Assembly: GCA_903909925.1 (NCBI GenBank)
Contig: CAIVXR010000224.1
Span: forward strand, 1 to 45,046
Source: an uncultured beta proteobacterium
Lineage (GTDB): Bacteria > Pseudomonadota > Gammaproteobacteria > Burkholderiales > Burkholderiaceae
Length of the DNA: 45,046 nt
Direction: 5' to 3'
The notes under the pieces are model-generated. The model searched no databases and had not been told where the DNA came from. It saw only the letters and a program-made list of their open reading frames with translations. The position numbers were made by a program, and so were the translations under genes. Shown piece after piece: positions 23,029-30,657 of this stretch (position 1 is the stretch's first letter; each line of letters opens with the position of its first letter).

Positions 23029-23220
23029 ATGAAAACCAGAGATCCAATTCTAGACAAGATACTGGCTCAGCGCGGTTCAGTTTCTGCGCTGTCCCGCCAG
23101 TTAGGAATCACCCGCCAAGCTATATCCTTCTGGCGGCAAGTCCCCTTGCATCATATAAAACTCATTTCCAAGATCACAGGCATACCACGTGAAAAACTGA
23201 GGCCAGATTTATATGACTAA
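23029..23220 (+). CDS. Cro/YdaS-like DNA-binding regulator
   Basis: A 63-residue protein with a single HTH: SVSALSRQLGITRQAISFWR (helix 2-turn-recognition helix), then QVPLHHIKLISKITGIPREK and LRPDLYD, the ending typical of Cro/YdaS-type repressors. It is probably translated from a leaderless or near-leaderless mRNA, since no ribosome-binding site precedes ATG. It likely binds the divergent region directly upstream and sets early transcription. No CI-like partner was found, so a lysogeny switch is not shown. Confidence 0.85.
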   Translation: MKTRDPILDKILAQRGSVSALSRQLGITRQAISFWRQVPLHHIKLISKITGIPREKLRPDLYD

Positions 23221-23446
23221 TTTTGTCACCCCTGAAAAGGTTTTAAAGAACTTCAAGGCTGGAATGAATACGCAGGAAATGGCTGTTGTGTTTAATATAC
23301 CGGAATACACAGTTTACTGGCTGCTGAATAATGCGAGGGAGCAAGAGCGTGAAAATTCAAATAATTCTGCCCTTGCCGCCAAGCGTAAACAGGCTGTGGA
23401 GATCGGGGAAGGGCGGGAAAGTCTATCGCTCCCCGAAATACACTGA
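23213..23446 (+). CDS. Small HTH protein overlapping rusA
   Basis: A 77-residue frame whose first 45 residues form an HTH-like unit (FKAGMNTQEMAVVFNIPEYT, then VYWLLNNAREQER). It overlaps the regulator stop by 8 bases. The last ~33 residues are read out of frame through the start of the RusA gene and look unconstrained. Probably a transcription factor of the right operon; how much of the tail is functional is unclear. Confidence 0.6.
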   Translation: MTNFVTPEKVLKNFKAGMNTQEMAVVFNIPEYTVYWLLNNAREQERENSNNSALAAKRKQAVEIGEGRESLSLPEIH

Positions 23447-23723
23447 ATGGCGTAACCCAGCTTTATGGTCGGCAGCCATCCAGGCCAAAAAGCAAACCAT
23501 CGAAGGTCCTTACAAATTGACCTTGTTGGCAGTCAAGCCAGACAAGCGCCATAGAGATTTAGACAACCTATTCAAAGCCGCTAGTGACGTTTTGGAAGGC
23601 GCAGGGGTAGTTAGCAACGATGCTAACTGTATGTGGATCGAAGCGAGATGGGTTCCCTCTGGGCCGCAATGCACTTTAATCGTTGAATCATTAGAGGGTG
23701 AATCTAATGGGGAAGAGAAGTGA
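23349..23723 (+). CDS. rusA: RusA-type Holliday junction resolvase
   Basis: GTG 23349 was chosen because GAGGGAG lies just upstream and the product then starts MKIQIILPLPPSVNRLWR, the normal RusA opening. The length of 124 residues is typical. D70 and D72 in KRHRDLDNLFKAASDVLEG and D91 in VSNDAN match the catalytic Asp triad known from E. coli RusA (D70, D72, D91). It cuts four-way junctions produced by the ERF/exonuclease system before packaging. Confidence 0.94.
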   Translation: MKIQIILPLPPSVNRLWRSGKGGKVYRSPKYTEWRNPALWSAAIQAKKQTIEGPYKLTLLAVKPDKRHRDLDNLFKAASDVLEGAGVVSNDANCMWIEARWVPSGPQCTLIVESLEGESNGEEK

Positions 23724-24234
23724 TTTTGAGCGGAAAGGCATGGATTTCTATCCAACCCCCATGGATGCCGTCAAGCCTTTGATCAATCGGTTAAGGCGGA
23801 ACGCAACCTTCTGTGAGCCGTGTGCGGGTGAGGGGCATCTGGTCCGCCATCTGGAGGCATTAGGCCATCAATGCGTGTCTAAGTTTGACGCCCAGCCTAG
23901 ATCTCCTGATATACGCCAGCAAGATGCTTCATGGATAACAAGTAAAGATATTAACAAGGCGGATTTAATCATTACCAACCCGCCATGGGATCGACCACCG
24001 CTCCATCAGATCATCGAAAGATGTGCAACTTTAGCACCGACATGGCTGCTCTTTGATGCCGATTGGATGCATACCCGACAGGCCGCTCCGTTCCTGCTGA
24101 TGTGCGAGGAAATCGTGTCTGTAGGCAGGGTGAAGTGGATCGAAGGGTCCAGCATGGCTGGAAAAGACAATTGCTGTTGGTATCTTTTTGATGCCAGCTT
24201 TCACGGGTTTCCAAAGTTTTACGGTAAACAATGA
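23707..24234 (+). CDS. DNA adenine (N6) methyltransferase-like protein
   Basis: ATG 23707 follows GAGGG at 23694-23698; an in-frame GTG three codons earlier has no site. The 175-residue protein has the SAM-binding loop CEPCAGEGHL (residues 36-45) and the amino-methyltransferase motif NPPW (91-94) in the order of class I enzymes. It lacks a clear target-recognition domain, as in small orphan phage methyltransferases. It would modify phage DNA, for protection or regulation; specificity cannot be read. See the GANTC finding for one target worth testing. Confidence 0.86.
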   Translation: MGKRSDFERKGMDFYPTPMDAVKPLINRLRRNATFCEPCAGEGHLVRHLEALGHQCVSKFDAQPRSPDIRQQDASWITSKDINKADLIITNPPWDRPPLHQIIERCATLAPTWLLFDADWMHTRQAAPFLLMCEEIVSVGRVKWIEGSSMAGKDNCCWYLFDASFHGFPKFYGKQ

Positions 24235-24452
24235 GCAAGATAACCTTAGACCAGCAGATAGCCGCCATGGAATTGGAGTGTGTCAACACTCGCGGTTCAT
24301 TAGCTATTTTTAAAGATAATATTGCCAAAAAGCGGGCTGACCCAATTCTATTAAATCATAAACAACAGCATTTAGAAGAATTATATGCAGTGTTAAAAAC
24401 ATTAAAATGGCTGCTACAAAATGAACAAAAGATTAAATCAACATTAACGTAA
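24231..24452 (+). CDS. Small coiled-coil hypothetical protein
   Basis: A 73-residue protein coupled to the methyltransferase (ATGA). It is helical: MSKITLDQQIAAMELECVNT, then HKQQHLEELYAVLKTLKWLL. Could assist the methyltransferase or the replication proteins; no family recognised. About 90 bases of A/T-rich DNA and a promoter follow. Confidence 0.6.
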   Translation: MSKITLDQQIAAMELECVNTRGSLAIFKDNIAKKRADPILLNHKQQHLEELYAVLKTLKWLLQNEQKIKSTLT

Positions 24453-24495
24453 GTTGCGGATTTTATTAAACAAATAATTATTATTAAATGACTAT

Positions 24496-24524
24496 TTGAC
24501 AGTGACAATTCTTCATGCAATATA
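24496..24524 (+). promoter_or_regulatory. Promoter candidate for the replication genes
   Basis: TTGACA (24496-24501), a 17-base spacer, then AATATA (24519-24524) within an A/T-rich stretch. AGGAG (24533-24537) and ATG 24544 follow directly, giving a very short leader. It would drive the small HTH gene, the initiator-like gene and perhaps the helicase and primase. Confidence 0.55.
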
Positions 24525-24543
24525 TGATATATAGGAGAAGCAC

Positions 24544-24717
24544 ATGAAGAAAACTGACAATGATAAACTGCGTGATTTATTATCTAATTTAGATATTACC
24601 AACGAGACAGCGGCAGCGTTCCTGGGCGTCTCGATCAGGACGATGTACCGCTACCTGTCGGGTGAGGTTCGTATCCCTAAAATGGTGTTCTTGGCTCTCT
24701 CAATCTACAAGGATTGA
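24544..24717 (+). CDS. 57-residue HTH protein
   Basis: This gene is too short for common cut-offs. AGGAG six bases before ATG 24544 and a promoter upstream support it. It reads MKKTDNDKLRDLLSNLDITN, then ETAAAFLGVSIRTMYRYLSG, then EVRIPKMVFLALSIYKD; the middle is a standard HTH (AAAFLGVSIRTMYRYLSGE). It is likely a regulator of the replication genes or an accessory for origin binding. The stop lies four bases before the next ATG. Confidence 0.78.
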   Translation: MKKTDNDKLRDLLSNLDITNETAAAFLGVSIRTMYRYLSGEVRIPKMVFLALSIYKD

Positions 24718-24721
24718 GCCA

Positions 24722-25084
24722 ATGGGAAGGTGGTTCAAGTTCTACGAAGATTGCGTAGATGACCCGCAAATACAAAAGCTTAGCCCTGAACTGTTCAAGT
24801 CTTGGGTGAACTTGCTTTGCCTTACCGCAAAGTACGATGGCTTTTTGCCGGACCTTTCCGACATCTCTTTTGCCCTCAGGATGCCGCCAGAGCAAGCCGA
24901 GAAGGCTGTCATGGCGCTGGTCAAAGAGGGTCTATTGGTGATCGAAAACTCCGTTTTAGTCCCCGATGACTGGGCTGGAAGGGTTGGCCCTAATGTAAAC
25001 AACGCTAAACGCCAAAAACGCTTTAGAGACAATAAGAAAGCTAAACTTCTTAATGCAAAACATGAAGAACAGGCAAAACCGTAA
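24722..25084 (+). CDS. Replication-initiator-like protein (O/DnaT-type N-terminal domain)
   Basis: ATG 24722 follows AAGGA; the frame extends upstream only through the previous gene. The 120-residue product opens MGRWFKFYEDCVDDPQIQKL, then FKSWVNLLCLTAKYDGFLPD and EQAEKAVMALVKEGLLV, a winged-helix layout used by phage replication proteins. It ends in a basic tail (NNAKRQKRFRDNKKAKLLNA) suited to DNA binding. It directly precedes an iteron-rich stretch and the helicase, as lambda O precedes P. It lacks a separate helicase-loading domain. Confidence 0.68.
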   Translation: MGRWFKFYEDCVDDPQIQKLSPELFKSWVNLLCLTAKYDGFLPDLSDISFALRMPPEQAEKAVMALVKEGLLVIENSVLVPDDWAGRVGPNVNNAKRQKRFRDNKKAKLLNAKHEEQAKP

Positions 25085-25239
25085 CGTAACGCGTAACGTC
25101 TGCGTAACTCTCTAGAGAAGAGAAGAAGGTTACTTATAGGTAAGAGGTTACTTAGAGGTAAGAGGTTACTTCTACCCTTGTTACTTAAACCTAACAGCCA
25201 CCAGAAGAAGAAACCTAAGAAGGTTACTTAGAGGTTAGA
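25081..25239. repeat. Iteron cluster, candidate replication origin
   Basis: 18-bp repeats with the core GGTTACTT-ayAGGTAAGA occur at 25128-25145 and 25146-25163 (one mismatch), with a partial copy from 25164, a degenerate copy near 25179 (TTGTTACTTAAACC) and another at 25222-25239. Just upstream, CGTAAC occurs four times (25080-25107). The interval to the helicase GTG (25295) has no gene. Position between initiator-like and helicase genes, and direct repeats, are the marks of an iteron origin. Confidence 0.62.
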
Positions 25240-25294
25240 AGAAGAGGAACTAGAGCTTGAGCATGGGCTTGAGCTTAACCGTAGGAATAGAACC

Positions 25295-26773
25295 GTGGAA
25301 CTGAGAACATACCAAAACGATGCAATAGCCAAGCTAAGATCTTCCTTGGCGGCTGGACACAAGCGGCCTGTGATCCAAGCACCCACCGGATCGGGTAAGA
25401 CCGTGATTGCCGCTGCGCTGGTCCAGATGGCCCGTGCCAAAGGGAACCGAGTGCTGTTCTGCGTCCCAGCCATCGAGCTGATCGACCAGACTGTCGAGCG
25501 GTTTGCCAGAAACGGGATACACGAGGTTGGGGTCATCCAAGCCAACCACGAGATGACCGACTACCGCCAGCCAGTCCAAGTCTGCTCGGTCCAGACCCTG
25601 AGCCGCCGTGACATCCCGATGGCTGACATGGTGATCCTCGATGAGGCCCATGTGCGGTTCAAGCTGTACGAGCGTTGGGTTGATCTGCCTCAGTGGCAGA
25701 AGATCCCGTTTGTTGGTCTGACGGCTACCCCGTGGTCCAAGGGCATGGGCAAGATCTTCGACGATCTGATCATTGGCGTCACCATGCAGGAATTGATCGA
25801 CCAAGGCCACCTATCGGATTTCAGGGTTTACGCTCCAGCGCATCCTGACCTGAGCGGGGTCAAGACGGTTTTGGGCGATTACGAGATCAAGGGCCTTGGC
25901 AGCGCCATGAACAAAAACGCTTTGGTGGCCGACATCGTCTCGACTTGGCTGGAGCGGGGCGAGAACAGGCCAACCCTGTGCTTTGCGGTCAATCGGCTTC
26001 ACGCCAAAAACATCCAGATGCGTTTCGAGGAGGCTGGCGTTTCCACGGGATACGTCGATGCCTACACCGAGCGGGAAGAACGCAAGGAGCTGGCTGACAA
26101 GTTCGCACGGGGCGAGATCAAGGTTGTCTGCAACGTGGGCGTCCTGACCACAGGCGTTGATTGGGATGTTCGTTGCCTGATCTTGGCGCGGCCAACCAGA
26201 TCAGAAATACTGTACTGCCAGATTATCGGGCGGGCATTGCGTCCGGCTGATGGCAAGGATCACGCCCTGATCCTCGATCACAGCGACACCACGCTGCGGT
26301 TGGGATTTGTCACGGACATTTCCCACGACAAGCTCGATGACGGCTACACGAGCAAGGGCAAAATCGAGAAGGTTGTGCCGCTGCCCAAAGAGTGTCCCAA
26401 GTGCGCGTTCCTCAAGCCGCCCAAAACACGCCAGTGTCCAGCTTGCGGGTTTTTGGCTGAACCCGTGAACAAGATCGAGAACGATGCGGGTGAGCTGCTG
26501 GAGCTGACACGGGACAAAAAACAGAAATCCCAGAAATTCACCATGATCGAGAAAATCAGTTTTTATTCCGAGTTGCTGTGCTATGCGCGGTCCAAGGGCT
26601 ACGCCGACGGTTGGGCCTATTGGTCCTACAAGGATAAATTCGGGGTTGCCCCGTCGATCAAACCCATGGCGGCCCTCGAATGCTCGCCAGCGACGATCTC
26701 GTGGATCAAACACCGCAACATCGCTAAGGCCAAGGCTCGTGAGAAAGCGGGACTGTCGAGGCAACGTGCATGA
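25295..26773 (+). CDS. Superfamily 2 DEAH helicase with zinc ribbon
   Basis: GTG 25295 with AGGA upstream. The 492-residue protein has motif I APTGSGKT (residues 29-36), motif II LDEAH (114-118), motif III LTATPW (about 142-147) and motif VI QIIGRALRP (about 310), so it is complete. A Cys4 zinc ribbon (CPKC...CPAC, about 367-384) and a helical C-terminus follow. It resembles phage replication or repair helicases of the ResIII/UvsW type, unwinding or remodelling DNA with ATP. G+C content is visibly higher than in neighbouring genes. It overlaps the primase by 4 bases. Confidence 0.92.
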   Translation: MELRTYQNDAIAKLRSSLAAGHKRPVIQAPTGSGKTVIAAALVQMARAKGNRVLFCVPAIELIDQTVERFARNGIHEVGVIQANHEMTDYRQPVQVCSVQTLSRRDIPMADMVILDEAHVRFKLYERWVDLPQWQKIPFVGLTATPWSKGMGKIFDDLIIGVTMQELIDQGHLSDFRVYAPAHPDLSGVKTVLGDYEIKGLGSAMNKNALVADIVSTWLERGENRPTLCFAVNRLHAKNIQMRFEEAGVSTGYVDAYTEREERKELADKFARGEIKVVCNVGVLTTGVDWDVRCLILARPTRSEILYCQIIGRALRPADGKDHALILDHSDTTLRLGFVTDISHDKLDDGYTSKGKIEKVVPLPKECPKCAFLKPPKTRQCPACGFLAEPVNKIENDAGELLELTRDKKQKSQKFTMIEKISFYSELLCYARSKGYADGWAYWSYKDKFGVAPSIKPMAALECSPATISWIKHRNIAKAKAREKAGLSRQRA

Positions 26774-27696
26774 AGATCACCGACGCAGCCAATGGCAAGT
26801 GGCGTGAACTCCTGCCAAACTTCGGCTATCACCCCCCGTCCAACCCAAAGCTCCACGGTCCATGCCCTTTTTGTGGCGGCAAGGATCGGTTCCGGTTTGA
26901 TGATCGGGATGGGACAGGCTCGTGGTTCTGCAACCAATGCGGCAGCGGGGATGGGATCGACATGGTTCGGAACCTGACAGGCAGGACCTTCACCGAGGTC
27001 CGGCTCGAATTGTTCAAAATCCTCAAGATTGACCCCGGCCCACCATCCAATGGACCATCAGACCTCGATACCAAGTTTAAAATAGCTCTAGAAAGAGTTT
27101 GGAGTGGGGCTACATTCGCGGAAGCGACCAGTCCGCTGGGTATGTACCTGAAGAAAAGAACTGGCATCAGTGAGCCTCCTAAAGGCCTGCGCTATCACGC
27201 TGGGTTATTCAACCCCTCGGTCCAGTCCAGACTGCCAGCCATGGTTGCCAAAGTTGCCAGTGCGGAAGGGAGGGCTGTTAACCTGCATTGCACGTTCCTC
27301 ACCCATGGTGGCGAGAAGGCAGACGTCAGTCCAGCCAAGCGGGTTATGCGCGGTCCATTGCCGGATGGGTGTGCTATCCGCCTCGGTCCAGCTGCCCGTG
27401 TTATGGGAATAGCTGAAGGGATCGAGACAGCATTGAGTGCCTCGGTCCTTCATAGGATGCCAGTCTGGGCAGCGGTCAATGGGAGCCTGTTGGCCAAATG
27501 GACGCCACCGGATACTGCCAAAGAGATTTATGTTTTTGCCGACAATGATCAGAATTACACAGGCCAGTCCAAGGCTTATGCACTAGCTAACAGGCTGTCA
27601 GTCCAACACAAGCTATCAGTCCACGTTATGTTGCCGCCAATGCAGGGACATGACTGGAACGATCACCACAGGGTTATTCTGGAGGCAATGCCTTGA
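26770..27696 (+). CDS. DNA primase with CHC2-type zinc finger and TOPRIM domain
   Basis: A 308-residue protein. Zinc ligands C32-x2-C35 and C54-x2-C57 in CPFCGGKDRFRF and SWFCNQCG; TOPRIM motifs MGIAEGIETALSASVL (Glu216) and IYVFADNDQNYTG (Asp257, Asp259). This is the short P4/phage primase architecture without a fused helicase, so the upstream helicase may act with it. It starts in the helicase stop (ATGA). A strong terminator follows at 27764. Confidence 0.92.
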   Translation: MKITDAANGKWRELLPNFGYHPPSNPKLHGPCPFCGGKDRFRFDDRDGTGSWFCNQCGSGDGIDMVRNLTGRTFTEVRLELFKILKIDPGPPSNGPSDLDTKFKIALERVWSGATFAEATSPLGMYLKKRTGISEPPKGLRYHAGLFNPSVQSRLPAMVAKVASAEGRAVNLHCTFLTHGGEKADVSPAKRVMRGPLPDGCAIRLGPAARVMGIAEGIETALSASVLHRMPVWAAVNGSLLAKWTPPDTAKEIYVFADNDQNYTGQSKAYALANRLSVQHKLSVHVMLPPMQGHDWNDHHRVILEAMP

Positions 27697-27763
27697 CCTT
27701 GGTCCACCCTTGGTCCATTGTGATCAAGCCGTAATTCGTTTGCGGCAAACCCGAAACTGACTA

Positions 27764-27789
27764 GGGGGCAGCAATGCCCTCTTTTTTTT
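27764..27789 (+). terminator. Intrinsic terminator of the replication operon
   Basis: GGGCA-gcaa-TGCCC (27766-27779), extendable by flanking pairs, followed by TCTTTTTTTT. The stem and T-run are classical. It lies 70 bases after the primase stop. Confidence 0.85.
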
Positions 27790-27796
27790 GTCCTCG

Positions 27797-27861
27797 GTCC
27801 ACCAGTCCATCAGTCCATCAGTCCAACGGTCCACCCTCGGTCCAACGGTCCAACGGTCCAA
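27797..27861. repeat. GTCCA array with 8-bp period
   Basis: GTCCA starts at 27797, 27805, 27813, 27821, 27829, 27840, 27848 and 27856: seven intervals, six of 8 bp and one of 11 bp. Units read agtccatc or ggtccaac. Two more copies (about 27702 and 27712) lie just before the first terminator. The array is non-coding and sits between two terminators, like a protein-binding or secondary origin array. Confidence 0.72.
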
Positions 27862-27941
27862 CGCCAATGGAATTAGCCAAAGCGATTGCTGCCGATCGGC
27901 AACGCCTGGTCAGAACACAACAAAATTGCAGACAAAAAAAA

Positions 27942-27964
27942 AGCGGCATTGCTGCCGCTCTTTT
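27942..27964. terminator. Second, probably bidirectional terminator
   Basis: AGCGGCA-ttgc-TGCCGCT (27942-27959) is a perfect 7-bp stem with a run of nine A before it and CTTTTC after it, so it can stop transcription from either side. From here to 28,128 there is only A/T-rich sequence without a supported gene. Confidence 0.75.
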
Positions 27965-28128
27965 CAGTGGTGTCCTTTGCTTTTAGGTAATGTTGCCATG
28001 CTTTTTAAGATAAGCAATAGAATCAGGCCTAAAAATAAGATAGCTTTAAGAAAAGCCCATAAATACTGCTTTATTGTGCCATGGGATTGGTTCCTTCTAT
28101 TAGGGGATTGCGGGCTATATATGACAAT

Positions 28129-28158
28129 TTGACACCTGACAAGCTGGCATGATAGGAT
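28129..28158 (+). promoter_or_regulatory. Promoter candidate for the GANTC-rich cassette
   Basis: TTGACA (28129-28134), an 18-base spacer and TAGGAT (28153-28158). About 60 bases of leader follow, including the palindrome AGCTATAGCT and the ribosome-binding site AAGGA before ATG 28220. The -10 is imperfect, so this is moderate evidence. Confidence 0.45.
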
Positions 28159-28219
28159 TCCCGTATGGTCAAGACTTAGCTATAGCTTGGCCATATAAAG
28201 CAATCGAAAGGAATCTATC

Positions 28220-29629
28220 ATGTTTAATGTTATAGACTTAGAATCCGCGCAGATTGTCGGAGTCAATTTCGAGACTGGCGAACAAGCTGCTAGCTTTGCG
28301 CGTCAGTATTTTGAAAGCACTGGCAAAAAGGCACAAGTGCGAGTCATGATAAATGATGACTGGCAAAAGCGCGAGCAATTGAGATTCGAGTCTGGTGATT
28401 ACTTGCCCGTAGCATGGCACAAATCATCATTCTGGCTCGATAATCAAGAGATTCACAAATTGCACTTTGCGCACAGATCGAAAATAAAGGACTCCTGCAT
28501 TGCTTACACTGAATCGCCAGAGAAAGGGACACAGGACAGACAGACTCGCATAAAAGCTGGCGCTTATCTCACGAAATATTTCAGTCACATTCTAAACGAG
28601 TCGCAAATAAATTATTATGCACGACTCCACACCGCAATATCAGGTGATCTAGAGTCGACAATTAAAATAGCAATAACAGCGAACGAAATTGAGCAGGTTT
28701 ATATAAACGGACCTGAATCGTGCATGGCTTACAGTGCTAGCGACTTTGAAGGTCACTGTCACCCCGTTAGAGTCTATGGGGATTCAGACTTACAGCTTGC
28801 TTACGTAGAAAGGCAATCTGACTATCATGACAAGCCTATTGCGGCGCGTGCCTTGATCTGGCCGGATCGGAAAATTTACGGGAGAGTCTATCCGACTCCT
28901 GAGCGTTATAGTGATGACAAGCGCACAATCGCAAGAGCCGAATATTCGGCACTGATCACAGCTCTGGAGTCGCTTGGTTATACGTCTGGCAGATTTGACG
29001 GCGCAAAGATTCAAAAGATTGAAAATAACAATCGTCGCGGCGGATATATTATGCCTTATCTGGACGGGACTCAAGGCATTGATGATATTGGCAGCTATTT
29101 TCTGATCACATCAAATGGCGATTATAGCGCCACAGAAACAAGCGGACTCGTTTCAGAAAGAAGCGCTTTCACGTGTGAGCATTGTGGCGATGATTGCAGC
29201 GAAGAGGATTCTTCAATTGTAAACGTAACAGCGAGTCGTAGCACTGAGTCATGGTGTGAGCATTGCGCCAGCAGCCATACTTTCCATTGCAATGGTTATG
29301 ACGAAATTTTCTCTGAGTATGTGGATTCAATTGTCGCGGATGATGACTGCATTTACTCATCGCGCTACGCTGAACGAAATTTGGAATTCTGCGCGAGAAC
29401 CGAGTCTTTTATCGTCACCGAATCTGTGGATCAAGTAAACACTGCAAACGGAACCGAACAATGGTGCGATTCTGCAATTTCGGACCATGCTTTCTGGTGC
29501 AATCGCAACGACTCGTACTATTGCAGTGATGATTTCGAATCCGTCGAAATTGATGGTTTGAGATATGAAAAGCAAAGCGCAATCAACGCTGGCCTATTAG
29601 TCGAAGAGTCCGAATCTGAATCAGTCTAA
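28220..29629 (+). CDS. 469-residue Cys-rich protein, function unknown (GANTC-dense gene)
   Basis: AAGGA precedes ATG. The N-terminal and central parts (about 1-310) are mixed alpha/beta; a recognisable block is ESCMAYSASDFEGHCHPVRV, then YGDSDLQLAYVE, then ARALIWPDRKIYGRVY. The C-terminal third has repeated Cys clusters (FTCEHCGDDC, then WCEHCASSHTFHC; later WCDSAISDHAFWCNRNDSYYC), probably two zinc-binding units, and an acidic end (EESESESV). It resembles hypothetical proteins of other phages but I cannot name the family. It is co-transcribed with the metallopeptidase. The DNA carries 34 GANTC sites over this gene and its short leader, in all three frames. Confidence 0.7.
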   Translation: MFNVIDLESAQIVGVNFETGEQAASFARQYFESTGKKAQVRVMINDDWQKREQLRFESGDYLPVAWHKSSFWLDNQEIHKLHFAHRSKIKDSCIAYTESPEKGTQDRQTRIKAGAYLTKYFSHILNESQINYYARLHTAISGDLESTIKIAITANEIEQVYINGPESCMAYSASDFEGHCHPVRVYGDSDLQLAYVERQSDYHDKPIAARALIWPDRKIYGRVYPTPERYSDDKRTIARAEYSALITALESLGYTSGRFDGAKIQKIENNNRRGGYIMPYLDGTQGIDDIGSYFLITSNGDYSATETSGLVSERSAFTCEHCGDDCSEEDSSIVNVTASRSTESWCEHCASSHTFHCNGYDEIFSEYVDSIVADDDCIYSSRYAERNLEFCARTESFIVTESVDQVNTANGTEQWCDSAISDHAFWCNRNDSYYCSDDFESVEIDGLRYEKQSAINAGLLVEESESESV

Positions 29630-29644
29630 TTTGGGGGATTTATC

Positions 29645-30604
29645 ATGTCTTATGCAAACACAACGAAAACACAGCCTGACACGCAAACACTATGGGACAT
29701 GCTGCAAACAATGCGACCTGCTGGCAGCAACGCAGAGAAAGCATTCATAAAAAAGCATATAGATTCGATCAAAGGTATAAAGCACGACTCTTATGGGAAT
29801 CGTTATATTCGCATCGGCAAAGCGCCAGTCGCTTGGTCATGTCACACTGATACAGTTCACAAGCAATCGGGCAATCAGCGGATAGTATACAATAAAAATA
29901 AAGGCCTTATTGCCCTATCTCAATTTGAGAAACAGGCCAATTGCCTTGGTTCGGACGACACTGCTGGAGTCTGGCTCATGCTTGAGCTGATTAAACACAA
30001 AAAAGAAGGGCTTTATATATTTCATCGCGCTGAGGAGATTGGCGGATTAGGTTCGGACTATATCTCAAAAAAGACTCCTGAGCTTGTCGACGGAATCCAG
30101 ATCATGATTGCTCTTGATCGCAAAGGCACGGACTCGATCATAACGCATCAAATGGGTGGCCGCTGCGCCAGTGATGCTTTTGCCGCGAGTCTGGCAAATC
30201 AGCTGCAAGGTTATCGGGCGGATTCTACTGGCTCATTCACGGACTCTGCAAATTATACAGGCCTGATTCCAGAATGCACTAATCTAAGTGTAGGTTATGA
30301 ATCAGCACACAGCTCGCAGGAGTCTTTAGACTATTTTCATCTGATAGGCCTCAGGGATTCATTGCTGGCGCTGGATTACAGCAAATTGATAATTGAGCGG
30401 ACTCCTGCGATTGATGATTATGACGACTCTTATTGGCGAGCTGGCGCGTATAGCGCAAAATGGACCGATACGCCCGTCGCTGGCAGAGATTGCCGCTCGA
30501 TTTATGACTTCTGTGAATCCTATCCTGATATTGTGGCTGATTTGCTTGAACAATATGGGATCACTTTGCAGGATTTATACGACTCCGCGCCATACGTTAA
30601 CTGA
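29645..30604 (+). CDS. M20/M28-like zinc metallopeptidase
   Basis: A 319-residue protein with GGGGGA before ATG. The clan MH ligand set is in order: H67-T-D69 (SCHTDTVH), D104/D105 (LGSDDTAG), E130-E131 (HRAEEIGGLGS), D158 (IALDRKG) and H222 (YESAHSSQESL). These two-zinc enzymes remove N-terminal residues or cut small peptides or amides. Absence of a signal peptide means it is cytoplasmic. Such enzymes are rare in phages; a role with the Cys-rich neighbour or against a host peptide is possible. GANTC-dense like the gene before it. Confidence 0.85.
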   Translation: MSYANTTKTQPDTQTLWDMLQTMRPAGSNAEKAFIKKHIDSIKGIKHDSYGNRYIRIGKAPVAWSCHTDTVHKQSGNQRIVYNKNKGLIALSQFEKQANCLGSDDTAGVWLMLELIKHKKEGLYIFHRAEEIGGLGSDYISKKTPELVDGIQIMIALDRKGTDSIITHQMGGRCASDAFAASLANQLQGYRADSTGSFTDSANYTGLIPECTNLSVGYESAHSSQESLDYFHLIGLRDSLLALDYSKLIIERTPAIDDYDDSYWRAGAYSAKWTDTPVAGRDCRSIYDFCESYPDIVADLLEQYGITLQDLYDSAPYVN

Positions 30605-30657
30605 GCGAGAATTGATGAAACAGCGATAAAATCGGATAAATTCACTTCCGAATAACA

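Noticed and set aside
25128-25239. Repeat cluster considered as a CRISPR array
   Set aside because: Units are 18 bp, adjacent and degenerate, without unique spacers of constant length, and no cas genes are present.
26201-26764. A 187-codon minus-strand frame opposite the helicase
   Set aside because: Mirror of a G+C-rich gene; no ribosome-binding site, no known domain, and the plus-strand helicase is complete. The same holds for the 158-codon frame at 25334-25810.
27774-28132. Two overlapping plus-strand frames with Ser/Pro/Val/Gln repeats
   Set aside because: They start in the terminator stem and only read the GTCCA array in two frames; no ribosome-binding site and no protein-like composition.
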